Origin: Paraburkholderia eburnea
GTDB lineage: Bacteria > Pseudomonadota > Gammaproteobacteria > Burkholderiales > Burkholderiaceae
Length of the DNA: 64,000 nucleotides
Reading direction: 5' to 3'
NCBI RefSeq assembly: GCF_002917095.1
Contig: NZ_PQGA01000023.1
Span: 1 to 64,000, forward strand
How positions within the stretch are numbered: the first letter of the stretch is position 1; each line of letters opens with the position of its first letter. Shown here piece by piece: positions 37,205-45,734 of the stretch. The notes beneath the pieces were generated by a model that saw only the letters and a list, made by a program, of their open reading frames with translations, was not told the DNA's origin and did not search any database. Made by a program: the position numbers and the translations under genes.

Positions 37205-38437
37205 CTACACCACGTTGCCCAGTTGAATGATGGGAAGATACATCGCGATCACAAGGCCGCCGACCAGCGCGCCGAGTACCACGATGATGAGCGGCTCGCA
37301 CAGACTCGCGACGAGCGCGATCTTTTCGTCCACCTGACGGTCGGCGAGCGCGGCGACGTCGAGCAACATCGCGTCGAGCGCACCCGACTCCTCTGCGACC
37401 GCAACGGGCTGGGTCACGTCATCGGGAAAGCAGCCCGCCGAGCGCATCGCCGCAGCGAGACGTTCGCCATGCCGCAGGCGCGCGCTGATGCTGGCGCTCG
37501 CGTGATCGAAGAACGCATTGCCGCTCGCGTGGGTGAGCGAATCGAAGGCATCGGCGAGGGGCGTGCCCGCGCCCAGCAAGGTGCCGAGTGCGCGACTCCA
37601 GCGCGCGGCGCACAGCGTCGTGAGCAGTGGGCCGACGAAGGGCAGCGCGAGCGTGAGACGCCCGAAAGTCAGGCGCGCGTGCATGGAGCGGCGCAGCAAT
37701 GTATGCAGCGCGAACACACCGGCGGCGGCGGTGACGGCAAAAGGCACGCTCCAGCGCGCAGCGGCCGCCGAAAGCCTCAGCACGAACTGCGTGGGCGCGG
37801 GGAGGGCCGCGCCAAAGCCGTCGAAGATCTGTTTGAAGGTAGGCACGACCCAGACCAGCAGCGCTGTTGTAATCGCGAGCGCGAGCAGCAGCACGGCTGC
37901 CGGATAGGTGAGCGCCGCACGCACCTTGGCGCGTTGCGCGGCGGCGCGTTCGCGATCGTCGGCGATACGCGCGAGAACGCTTGCGAGCGCCCCCGATGCC
38001 TCGCCGACGGCGACGAGCTGGCAGTAAAGCAAGCCGAAGCGCGCGGGATGTTGCGCCAGGGCTTCGGCAAAACGCTTGCCCGCCGTGATCTCGCGCGAGA
38101 GCGCGGCGGCGATGCGCGGTAGCCCGTGCGGCCCCGGCGCCTGGGCGAGCAGATCGAGGGCGCTTGCGAGCGGCAAGCCCGCGCGCAGGAGGCTCGCGAG
38201 CTGACGCGTGAATCGCGTGACGTCGGCTTGATTCGCGCGCGGTGGCGCGGCCGGGCCTCGCCGTTCGAGCAGCGTGGCGGTGATGCGTTCGCGCTTGAGC
38301 GCGACGCGCGCCGCCGAAGCGTCGAACGCGATCAGCGTGCCGCGCCGCGCGACGCCTGCAGCATCGAGGCCGCGCCACGCGAAGCGCGAGTCGGGTGCGG
38401 CGCGAGGGGCGTGAGGAGCGTGGGTGGGCGAAGTCAT
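37205..38437 (-). CDS. pilC: Type II secretion F / pilus assembly protein PilC
   Basis: A 410-residue inner-membrane platform protein with two T2SSF domains (~75-195 and ~275-400), each with LRAGLPLASALDLLAQ-like or LGAGTPLADAFDSL segments and transmembrane helices. It works with the PilB ATPase to extend pili. Its start overlaps the pilB stop by 4 bases. Confidence 0.92.
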   Translation of the reverse strand: MTSPTHAPHAPRAAPDSRFAWRGLDAAGVARRGTLIAFDASAARVALKRERITATLLERRGPAAPPRANQADVTRFTRQLASLLRAGLPLASALDLLAQAPGPHGLPRIAAALSREITAGKRFAEALAQHPARFGLLYCQLVAVGEASGALASVLARIADDRERAAAQRAKVRAALTYPAAVLLLALAITTALLVWVVPTFKQIFDGFGAALPAPTQFVLRLSAAAARWSVPFAVTAAAGVFALHTLLRRSMHARLTFGRLTLALPFVGPLLTTLCAARWSRALGTLLGAGTPLADAFDSLTHASGNAFFDHASASISARLRHGERLAAAMRSAGCFPDDVTQPVAVAEESGALDAMLLDVAALADRQVDEKIALVASLCEPLIIVVLGALVGGLVIAMYLPIIQLGNVV

Positions 38438-39750
38438 GACGCGTCCGTCGCGGCGAGTGCTTCGGCGAGACTCGTCGTACCGTCACGCACACGGGCCAGC
38501 GCGGCGTCGCGCAGCGCGGCAACGCCCTCGGCGCGCGCCTGCCGTGCGATGTCGTGCGCGCTGCGCCGCGCGACGATCATGTCGCGCATCGCGGCGCTCA
38601 CGGGCATTACCTCATGAATGCCCACCCGCCCGCGATAGCCGATGCCGTGACAGGCGTCGCAGCCTTTGGCGATGAAGGGCTGTGCATCGGCTAACCCCGC
38701 TGCGCGCAGCGTTGCCGTCGATTCAGCCGAAGGCTGGCGGCACTGCGGGCACAGCCGCCGCACGAGCCGCTGCGCCGTAACCAGCCGCAGCGCTGCCGCG
38801 AGGTTGTACGGCTCGACGCCGATATCGATCAGGCGCGCGATAGCCGCAGGCGCGTCGTTGGTGTGCAGCGTGGAGAGCACGAGATGACCGGTCTGTGCAG
38901 CCTTCACCGCGACGCTGGCGGTTTCCTCGTCGCGAATCTCACCGATCATGATGACGTCCGGGTCCTGACGCAGCAGTGCGCGCAGCGCGAGCGCAAAGGT
39001 AAGCCCGGCCTTTTCGCGCACGTTGACCTGATTGATGCCTGCGAGCTGGATCTCTGCGGGATCTTCGACCGAGCAGAGATTGCGCGAGGCGTCGTTGAGC
39101 TTTTGCAGGAAGCAATAGAGCGAGAGTGTCTTGCCGCTGCCGGTCGGGCCCGTGACCAGCACGAGGCCGTGCGGCGCGCCGATCGCGGCGCTCAGTGACT
39201 CGCGCTGGGTATCGTCGAGACCGAGCGCGGTCAGCGAAAGATCGGCGGGCAACGCTTCGAGCCGGCGCAACACCAGCTTTTCGCCGTGCAGCGTGGGCAG
39301 CGAGTTCACCCGATAGTCTTCATGCGTCTGGGTTTCGCCGCGTGGCGCAAGTCTCATGCGACCGTCCTGGGGAATACGGCGCTCGGCGATGTCCATGCGC
39401 GCCAGCACCTTGATGCGCGTGACGAACGCGTCGCGCAGATGCGCGGGCGGCCGCGCGATGTCATGCAGCACACCGTCGATACGCAATCGCACGCGCCAAC
39501 CTTGTTCGAGCGGCTCGACATGCAGATCGGAGGCATTGCGGCGGGCGGCTTCGCGCAGTGTGTCGGCGAGCAGGCGCACTGCGGGCGCGTCGTCGGAGGC
39601 AGCCGGCGAGGCGGGCGCTAGAGGCACGGAGGGCGCCGATGACGGGGCAGCACCGAAGCCGCGGCTTGCCGCACCATCGGCTACGCGAGCGGCGATGGCC
39701 GGCGTGCGAGTGACGCCGTGTGCAACAGAACGATCAGGAATGGAAAACAT
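38434..39750 (-). CDS. pilB: Type IV pilus / type II secretion ATPase PilB-GspE-like (short form)
   Basis: A 438-residue hexameric motor ATPase. It has ASDLHVEPLEQGWRVRLRIDG (N2 domain), Walker A VTGPTGSGKTLSLYCF, the Asp box VNVREKAGL with ALRALLRQDPD, the Walker B/His boxes and a CPQC ... CDACH zinc motif. PilB is usually ~560 residues; here the N1 domain is replaced by a ~60-residue Ala/Pro/Ser-rich stretch. Whether it serves pilus assembly or secretion cannot be decided from this locus. Confidence 0.88.
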   Translation of the reverse strand: MFSIPDRSVAHGVTRTPAIAARVADGAASRGFGAAPSSAPSVPLAPASPAASDDAPAVRLLADTLREAARRNASDLHVEPLEQGWRVRLRIDGVLHDIARPPAHLRDAFVTRIKVLARMDIAERRIPQDGRMRLAPRGETQTHEDYRVNSLPTLHGEKLVLRRLEALPADLSLTALGLDDTQRESLSAAIGAPHGLVLVTGPTGSGKTLSLYCFLQKLNDASRNLCSVEDPAEIQLAGINQVNVREKAGLTFALALRALLRQDPDVIMIGEIRDEETASVAVKAAQTGHLVLSTLHTNDAPAAIARLIDIGVEPYNLAAALRLVTAQRLVRRLCPQCRQPSAESTATLRAAGLADAQPFIAKGCDACHGIGYRGRVGIHEVMPVSAAMRDMIVARRSAHDIARQARAEGVAALRDAALARVRDGTTSLAEALAATDAS

Positions 39751-39854
39751 CGATTGCCGGCCCGAAGCCGCCGTGTGCGAGTGACGGCTTCATGATCGGC
39801 TGGCGCGGCTTCGCGCGCCATTCAGCCAGATGGCTAACGACGTGGAGACGTGGA

Positions 39855-41180
39855 CTAATGACCCGGCAGCAGCTTTTTCGCCTTCTGCAGCGCGCGGGCG
39901 GATTTGCCCGGCGTCGTGCCCGGCTTGAAGAGCTTCACCGTGCGCACGGCCTGATCGTCGGCGCGCATGACTTCGAGCTTCACGTCGCCGATCTGCACGC
40001 ACACGTCGCCTTCGGGAATCTCTTCGAGCACTTCGAGGATCAGGCCGTTGAGCGTCTTCGGCCCGGTGGTCGGCAGCGTGAGATGCAGCCAGCGGTTGAG
40101 TTCGCGCAAGGGCATGCTGCCTGGCACAATGCACTCGCCCTGCTCGTTCCAGCCGCCACGCCCGGTACCGCTGCGCGGCATGGTCGTGGTGAATTCGCCG
40201 ATCAGTTCTTCGATGATGTCCTCGGGCGTCACGAGCCCTTCCATCTCGCCGTACTCGTTCACCACGAGCGCGATGCGGTGGCGGCTTTCCTGGAAGTACT
40301 GAAGTTGCTGGAACACGGGCGTCCCGGTGGGCACGAAATACGGTTCCGCGAGCAGTTCGCGCAGTGTTTCGCGCTCGAAATCCTGGTTGTGCAGGGCGGC
40401 CAGCGTCTTGCGAACATGCAGCACGCCGAGCACGCGATCGATATCGCCCTGATAGACGATCAGCTTGTTGTGATAGCAGGTTTCGAGCTGATGCAGGATG
40501 TCGTCGAGCGGTGCGTCGTAATCGAGCGCCTCGATGCGGCGGCGCGGAATCATCACGTCATCGACCGTGATGTTTTCGAGATCGAACAGGTTCAGCAGGA
40601 TGCTGCGGTGCTTGGTCGGCATGAAGCTGCCCGACTCCAGCACGATGGTGCGCAGTTCCTCGGTCGAGAGGCGCTGATCGTGCGGCTTGTTCGTGTTGAT
40701 GTGGAGCACGCGCAGGATCGCGTTCGCAAACATGTTGACGAACCAGATAACGGGCTTCGTCACGCGCATGAGCGGCGCGATCAACAGGCTGGCGGGCAGC
40801 GCGATCTTTTCCGGAAAGGTGGCGCCGACGATCTTCGGCGTGATTTCCGCGAACACGATGATGAGAAACGCGACGATGCCGGTCGCGATCGACAGCACCA
40901 GGTTGTTATGGCCGAAGGTGTGCAGCGCGATCGAGGTGGTGAGCACCGGAATGATCGTGTTGAACAGATTGTTGCCGATCAGGATGACGGAGAGCAGCAG
41001 GTCGGTGCGGGCGAGCAGCTTCTGCGTGGTTTTCGCGCCGAGCGCATTGTGGCTCGCGAGGTATTTCAGCCGATGGCGGTTGAGCGCCATCATCGCCGTT
41101 TCGGAGATGGAGAAGAAGCTGGAGCAGACGAGCAGGACAAAGACGGCGCCAATCTGCGCCCATACGGGAAGGTGGTCCAC
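39855..41180 (-). CDS. HlyC/CorC-family transporter (DUF21-CBS-CorC)
   Basis: A 441-residue inner-membrane protein. The N-terminal DUF21 domain (~1-190) has about four helices (VFVLLVCSSFFSISETAMMA; NNLFNTIIPVL; FLIIVFAEITPK); a CBS pair lies at ~200-340 and a CorC/HlyC C-terminal domain at ~350-435. The family is linked to magnesium or cobalt efflux, but the substrate here is unproven. The start is a GTG at 41180 with a poor ribosome site. Confidence 0.88.
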   Translation of the reverse strand: MDHLPVWAQIGAVFVLLVCSSFFSISETAMMALNRHRLKYLASHNALGAKTTQKLLARTDLLLSVILIGNNLFNTIIPVLTTSIALHTFGHNNLVLSIATGIVAFLIIVFAEITPKIVGATFPEKIALPASLLIAPLMRVTKPVIWFVNMFANAILRVLHINTNKPHDQRLSTEELRTIVLESGSFMPTKHRSILLNLFDLENITVDDVMIPRRRIEALDYDAPLDDILHQLETCYHNKLIVYQGDIDRVLGVLHVRKTLAALHNQDFERETLRELLAEPYFVPTGTPVFQQLQYFQESRHRIALVVNEYGEMEGLVTPEDIIEELIGEFTTTMPRSGTGRGGWNEQGECIVPGSMPLRELNRWLHLTLPTTGPKTLNGLILEVLEEIPEGDVCVQIGDVKLEVMRADDQAVRTVKLFKPGTTPGKSARALQKAKKLLPGH

Positions 41181-41449
41181 GCTTGGAGAAAGTGAGGGGA
41201 GCGGATGGGGAAACTATAACAGAGGGGTGCCGCAGGGCCGTCGCGGCGGGGAGTGCGTTGGCCGTTCGGCCAGGGCGTCCAGGTTCGCTGCCGCGATGCG
41301 CTTGCGTGGGCACCGCTTGCGCGACCGCTGATTTCGTCGTCGCGGTCCCTAAAGACTGAAGAATGGCGGCCGATATTTCACATGCCGCCCTAATTCTTGT
41401 GGCCGAAGGCGGATAAACCAAAACAATCAAATTTCTACGCGGGGCAAAA

Positions 41450-42142
41450 TTGAAGCGAACGAGAACGAGACTCCTGATTGCGGGCGTGGCACCCGTGCTC
41501 GCACTGACCGCATGCGGTGGTGTAAATCAGTATCTGGCGGACCGCAGTGAGACCACGGAGCTGTATCACATATTTGACATCAAGACCGGCGCCGATATCG
41601 ATACCGTGGCTACGGCCGCTGCCGATGGACTTGCACAGAATACAAACCGGATTCAGCAAAACCGGCCGCTGATGATGTCCACGGATATCCCGGCAAAGCC
41701 GGGAAGATTCCAGCTGGTCGATGCATCGTCCGCATTCGCGGGTACGGGCATGGGCGCATTCCTGCAAGCCGCGCAGTCCCAGGCCGGTGCGACCACCATG
41801 CGCCTGGCGAAATGCGATGGTGCTGTCTGGACGTCGAAGGCCACGCGAGCCATTCCGGGTTACAACAATCTGAATCTCTACAGCTGCCTGTACGCGTACA
41901 GGGGCGGCTATCAACTTGACGTCTACGGCGTATTCCAGAAAAGCTCCGGCGGCCTGACAGGTCTTGAGCAAGGTCTCGCTGGCAGTCTGGTTGGCACCCC
42001 TGACCAGTGGGTGAACAAGACCATTCTGGACACGGTTCGCAACATCGCGGCCGTCTCGCATGGTCAAGTCGTGCAAATCGAAGGTCAGCCCAAGATTGCC
42101 GGTGATAGCTTGCCGTGGGTGGACAAGCTCGGCACGCACTGA
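41450..42142 (+). CDS. Uncharacterised lipoprotein
   Basis: A 230-residue protein I do not recognise. A basic start (MKRTRTRLLIAG), hydrophobic core and lipobox LTACGG indicate a lipoprotein with its lipidated cysteine near residue 22. The mature part is mixed alpha/beta with two further cysteines (AKCDGAVW, YSCLYAYRGG) that could form a disulfide. It starts with TTG at 41450 after GCGGGG. Codon use is less GC-biased than neighbours, and it lies alone between the CorC-like gene and tRNA-Pro, which suggests accessory or acquired DNA. Confidence 0.8.
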   Translation: MKRTRTRLLIAGVAPVLALTACGGVNQYLADRSETTELYHIFDIKTGADIDTVATAAADGLAQNTNRIQQNRPLMMSTDIPAKPGRFQLVDASSAFAGTGMGAFLQAAQSQAGATTMRLAKCDGAVWTSKATRAIPGYNNLNLYSCLYAYRGGYQLDVYGVFQKSSGGLTGLEQGLAGSLVGTPDQWVNKTILDTVRNIAAVSHGQVVQIEGQPKIAGDSLPWVDKLGTH

Positions 42143-42282
42143 TGTCCCGTTGCTGAAAGTCCGGGCCAGTTGCCTTCACTGGAGCGCAACTGGTCACGAT
42201 TTTCACGCGATGGCTCATGCCTGAGTGGAACAGCGGCAAAGGCATTGTGCCTGCCACTAATTCGCCACCAAGGACGCGTAAA

Positions 42283-42312
42283 AAACAAAAAAGCCCAGCA
42301 TCGGCTGGGCTT
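42283..42312 (-). terminator. Intrinsic terminator of tRNA-Pro
   Basis: AAGCCCAGC, loop ATCG, GCTGGGCTT; on the minus strand a long T-run follows. It lies 28 bases past the tRNA 3' end. Confidence 0.9.
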
Positions 42313-42339
42313 CATGTCCTTGAGTCTCAAGGGGAATTC

Positions 42340-42416
42340 TGGTCGGGGTGAGAGGATTCGAACCTCCGGCCTCTACGTCCCGAACGTAGCGCTCTACCAG
42401 GCTAAGCTACACCCCG
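42340..42416 (-). tRNA. tRNA-Pro (anticodon CGG)
   Basis: A 77-nt cloverleaf on the minus strand. The acceptor CGGGGTG/CACCCCG, anticodon loop TTCGGGA with stem CTACG/CGTAG, and T arm GGAGG-TTCGAAT-CCTCT are all paired. The 3' CCA is encoded. The anticodon CGG reads CCG, a common proline codon in this GC-rich genome. Confidence 0.96.
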
Positions 42417-42455
42417 AATTTTACTCCTTCACTCTTCCGGCTTGCTTCGTCTTCT

Positions 42456-43448
42456 TTAAGACTGGCGCGTCGTCGAGTAAGAACATAATTCTAGCAGGCT
42501 CTCTTTGTATTGGGAAGAGGGAAATGAAGAAATTGCATCCGCGGCTGCCTGGGCCTCTGCCTTCGCGCATTGGAGCGTGTGATCGAGCGCGCCCGAACGC
42601 GTGATCGCCGCGAAGATTTCGTCGAAGCGCGTGGTGCCGCCTTGCTCGATTGCTTCGCGCGCGAGCGCCGCTTCGGCGGCCGTGCCGTGCTCGATCAGCC
42701 AGATTAGCGGCAGCGTGGGCTTGCCTTCGCGCAGATCGTCGCCGGCGTTCTTGCCCATCGACTCGGCCGTGCCCGTGTAGTCGAGCCAGTCGTCCATGAT
42801 CTGGAACGCCGTGCCCATGCGCCGGCCATATTCCGCCGCGGCTTCCTCGGTGCGCGCATCCGCCCCCGAAAGCACCGCGCCCAGTTGCGCCGCCGCCTCG
42901 AACAACTTGGCCGTCTTATATCGGATAACCTGCATGTAGCGTTCGGTATCGACGTCCGCATCATGCATGTTCAGGAGTTGCAGCACTTCCCCTTCGGAAA
43001 TGATCGTGGTGGCCTGCGAGAGAATTTCCATCACGCGCATCTTGCCCACGCCGACCATCATCTCGAACGAGCGCGAATACAGATAGTCGCCCACCAGCAC
43101 GCTGGCCGCATTGCCGAACAGCGCGTTGGCCGTCTGGCGGCCGCGCCGCAGATCGGATTCATCGACGACGTCGTCGTGCAGCAGCGTGGCGGTGTGGATG
43201 AACTCGACGACGGCCGCGAGCGTGTGGCGATGCGTGCTGCGGTCGCCGAGCGCGCCCGCCACGAGCAACAGCAGGGCCGGACGCAGCCGCTTGCCGCCCG
43301 CACTGATGATGTACTCGGAGATCTGGTTGATCAGCATCACCTCGGACGCCAGACTCTGCCGGATGACACGATTCACCTGCTCCATGTCGCTGGCGATGGG
43401 CGCAAGCAGGGTCGCTGCGCTGGGGGTAGGGGTGGCGGTGGACGACAT
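42456..43448 (-). CDS. ispB: Octaprenyl diphosphate synthase
   Basis: A 330-residue trans-prenyltransferase that makes the ubiquinone side chain. Asp-rich motifs HDDVVDESDLRRG (~92-104) and MDDWLDYTGTAE (~219-230) bind the allylic diphosphate via magnesium. The GGKRLRPALLLL segment is the usual homoallylic substrate site. It provides a precursor to the pathway in which Coq7, also in this window, acts. Divergent from rplU. Confidence 0.93.
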   Translation of the reverse strand: MSSTATPTPSAATLLAPIASDMEQVNRVIRQSLASEVMLINQISEYIISAGGKRLRPALLLLVAGALGDRSTHRHTLAAVVEFIHTATLLHDDVVDESDLRRGRQTANALFGNAASVLVGDYLYSRSFEMMVGVGKMRVMEILSQATTIISEGEVLQLLNMHDADVDTERYMQVIRYKTAKLFEAAAQLGAVLSGADARTEEAAAEYGRRMGTAFQIMDDWLDYTGTAESMGKNAGDDLREGKPTLPLIWLIEHGTAAEAALAREAIEQGGTTRFDEIFAAITRSGALDHTLQCAKAEAQAAADAISSFPSSQYKESLLELCSYSTTRQS

Positions 43449-43627
43449 GATGGCAAATAGAGGTAGTGCCGCGGATTATAAGGCGAATCGGCCGCGGGCC
43501 GGACGCAGCCCTGCTGTCCGGCTGATGGTTCCCTCTATTTCGGGCTTGTGGGACAAGGCGTTTGCGCCGGTCGGGAACGCCCGCCGCGCCGTGCGCAGGA
43601 ACATCGGATCCGCACTTGTCAATACTT

Positions 43628-43656
43628 TTGACCGCGCAGCTAACTCTATGTATAAT
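43628..43656 (+). promoter_or_regulatory. Sigma70 promoter of rplU-rpmA
   Basis: TTGACC at 43628-43633, a 17-base spacer and consensus TATAAT at 43651-43656. It lies 56 bases upstream of the rplU ATG. The -10 is near perfect. Confidence 0.85.
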
Positions 43657-43711
43657 CTAAGGTTTCGGGCGCGCAGTGTGCCTGAAAAGATATTTTAGAG
43701 TGAGGTTCTCA

Positions 43712-44023
43712 ATGTACGCGGTCATAAAAACCGGCGGCAAGCAGTACAAAGTTGCCGTTGGCGAAAAACTTAAAGTAGAACAGATACCGGCTGACATTGA
43801 CGCAGAAATCACGCTCGACCAGGTGCTCGCAGTGGGCGAAGGCGAATCGATTAAGTTCGGTACGCCGCTGGTCAGTGGGGCTTCCGTCAAGGCCACCGTT
43901 GTGTCGCAAGGCCGACACGCCAAAGTGACCATCTTCAAGATGCGTCGCCGGAAGCACTACCAGAAGCATGGCGGCCACCGCCAGAACTACACCGAACTGC
44001 GCATCGACGCGATCAACGCGTAA
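43712..44023 (+). CDS. rplU: 50S ribosomal protein L21
   Basis: A 103-residue ribosomal protein binding 23S rRNA. MYAVIKTGGKQYKV at the start and KMRRRKHYQKHGGHRQNYTE are L21 signatures. The ATG at 43712 follows GAGTGAGG; 12 codons of in-frame upstream extension are not L21-like. It lies 26 bases before rpmA in the standard rplU-rpmA-obg order. Confidence 0.96.
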   Translation: MYAVIKTGGKQYKVAVGEKLKVEQIPADIDAEITLDQVLAVGEGESIKFGTPLVSGASVKATVVSQGRHAKVTIFKMRRRKHYQKHGGHRQNYTELRIDAINA

Positions 44024-44049
44024 GCGCACGCAGGTAAAGGAGCAAACAA

Positions 44050-44313
44050 ATGGCACACAAAAAGGCAGGCGGGTCGTCACGTAACGGCCGCGACTCAGAG
44101 TCGAAACGACTTGGCGTGAAGGTGTTCGGCGGCCAGGCAATCCTCGCAGGCGGCATCATCGTTCGCCAGCGCGGTACGCGTATGCACCCGGGCCTGAACG
44201 TCGGCATCGGCAAGGACCACACGCTCTTCGCGCTGGTCGACGGCCACGTCGCTTTCACGACCAAGGGCGCTGCTAACAAGCACACCGTCAACGTCGTTCC
44301 GGTAGCAGCCTGA
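44050..44313 (+). CDS. rpmA: 50S ribosomal protein L27
   Basis: An 87-residue ribosomal protein whose N-terminus reaches the peptidyl transferase centre. MAHKKAGGSSRNGRDSESK and VRQRGTRMHPGLNVG are L27 signatures. AAAGGAG precedes the ATG. A terminator follows 28 bases after the stop. Confidence 0.97.
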   Translation: MAHKKAGGSSRNGRDSESKRLGVKVFGGQAILAGGIIVRQRGTRMHPGLNVGIGKDHTLFALVDGHVAFTTKGAANKHTVNVVPVAA

Positions 44314-44341
44314 GTTTTCGCTGCTAGCAATCGACGCAAGG

Positions 44342-44374
44342 AAAGCCCCGCGAAGTTTGCGGGGCTTTTTCTTT
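44342..44374 (+). terminator. Intrinsic terminator of rplU-rpmA
   Basis: AAAGCCCCGC and GCGGGGCTTT pair with a 7-base loop and are followed by TTCTTT. It separates the ribosomal genes from obgE. Confidence 0.9.
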
Positions 44375-44531
44375 ATCTGCGCCCCCGTCCACGCGTGGGC
44401 GCAGCGCCGTTGGCCAGTCCGGTCCGCCATTGGCCATTCGGCCAGGTGGGCAGGCATGGCCCCGACGAGCACAATACGTGGGCACAATAACGATTTACCG
44501 ACGATTCACCGATTACGGGACGGAGTAACGC

Positions 44532-45659
44532 ATGAAGTTCATTGACGAAGCGAAGATCGAAGTCATCGCCGGCGATGGGGGCGATGGCAGCGCGTCGATG
44601 CGGCGCGAGAAGTTCGTCCCGTTCGGCGGGCCGGACGGCGGCGACGGCGGGCGGGGCGGCAGCGTCTACGTGATCGCCGATCGCAACATCAACACGCTGA
44701 TCGACTACCGCTATACCAAGAAGCATCTGGCGCGCAACGGCGAAAACGGCCGCGGCTCGGACTGCTACGGCAAGGGCGGCGACGACATCACGCTGCGCAT
44801 GCCGGTGGGCACGACCATCACCGACATGGAAACCGGCGAGTTCATCGCCGACCTGACCGAGCACGACCAGCGCGTGATCGTGGCGCAAGGCGGCGCGGGC
44901 GGCCTCGGCAACCTGCATTTCAAGTCGTCCACCAACCGCGCGCCGCGTCAGAAGACCGACGGCAAGCCCGGCGAGCGCCGTATGTTGCGGCTGGAACTGA
45001 AGGTGCTGGCCGACGTCGGCCTGCTCGGCATGCCCAACGCGGGCAAATCCACCTTCATTTCGTCGGTGTCGAACGCGAAGCCGAAGATCGCCGACTATCC
45101 GTTCACGACGCTCGCGCCGAACCTGGGCGTGGTGCGCGTGGGTCCGAGCAAGAGCTTCGTGATCGCCGACATTCCTGGACTGATCGAAGGCGCCGCCGAA
45201 GGCGCGGGCCTTGGGCACCAGTTCCTGCGCCACCTGCAGCGCACCAACGTGCTGCTGCATCTGGTCGACCTCGCGCCGTTCGACGAAACGGTCGATCCGG
45301 TCGCGGATGCGAAAGCGATCGTCGGCGAGTTGCGCAAGTACGATGAGACGCTCTATGAGAAGCCGCGCTGGCTCGTGCTGAACAAGCTCGACATGGTGCC
45401 GGAAGAAGAGCGCGCCGAACGCATCGCCGACTTCGTGAAGCGCTTCGAGTGGGACGGCCCGGTGTTCGAGATTTCGGCGCTTACGGGCCAGGGCTGCGAA
45501 AATCTCTGCTACGCGATCTACGACTACGTTTCCGCGCATTCGGATGCGCGTCGCGCAGAGGAAGCGGAAGACCTCGCCTCCGACGTGCGCTTCCGTGACG
45601 GAGTGCCGGGTCAGGCCAGTTCGGGCGGCAACGGCGTCGCGCAGGAACCGCAGGAGTAA
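44532..45659 (+). CDS. obgE: Obg family GTPase
   Basis: A 375-residue GTPase for ribosome assembly and stress control. The Gly-rich Obg fold occupies ~1-158 (GGDGGDGGRGGSVY; GMPGGxG-like turns), then the G domain with P-loop LLGMPNAGKSTFIS (~163), DIPGLIEGAAEGAGLG (G3) and NKLD (G4). The C-terminal ~45 residues are an acidic, low-complexity tail. Standard position after rpmA. Confidence 0.95.
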   Translation: MKFIDEAKIEVIAGDGGDGSASMRREKFVPFGGPDGGDGGRGGSVYVIADRNINTLIDYRYTKKHLARNGENGRGSDCYGKGGDDITLRMPVGTTITDMETGEFIADLTEHDQRVIVAQGGAGGLGNLHFKSSTNRAPRQKTDGKPGERRMLRLELKVLADVGLLGMPNAGKSTFISSVSNAKPKIADYPFTTLAPNLGVVRVGPSKSFVIADIPGLIEGAAEGAGLGHQFLRHLQRTNVLLHLVDLAPFDETVDPVADAKAIVGELRKYDETLYEKPRWLVLNKLDMVPEEERAERIADFVKRFEWDGPVFEISALTGQGCENLCYAIYDYVSAHSDARRAEEAEDLASDVRFRDGVPGQASSGGNGVAQEPQE

Positions 45660-45734
45660 TTCACCGTTCGTGCCGGCGCGCGGGCCGCGTCGGCCGCTTC
45701 ACGTGTCATCAGTCATTTGGGGAGACCGCGCAGC

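Noticed and set aside
41181..42339. Mobile island at tRNA-Pro
   Set aside because: No integrase, transposase or duplicated tRNA 3' end is visible; only the orphan lipoprotein and its atypical codon use hint at transfer.
42170..42604. A 144-codon plus-strand frame near tRNA-Pro
   Set aside because: It crosses the tRNA terminator, the tRNA itself and the end of ispB on the other strand.
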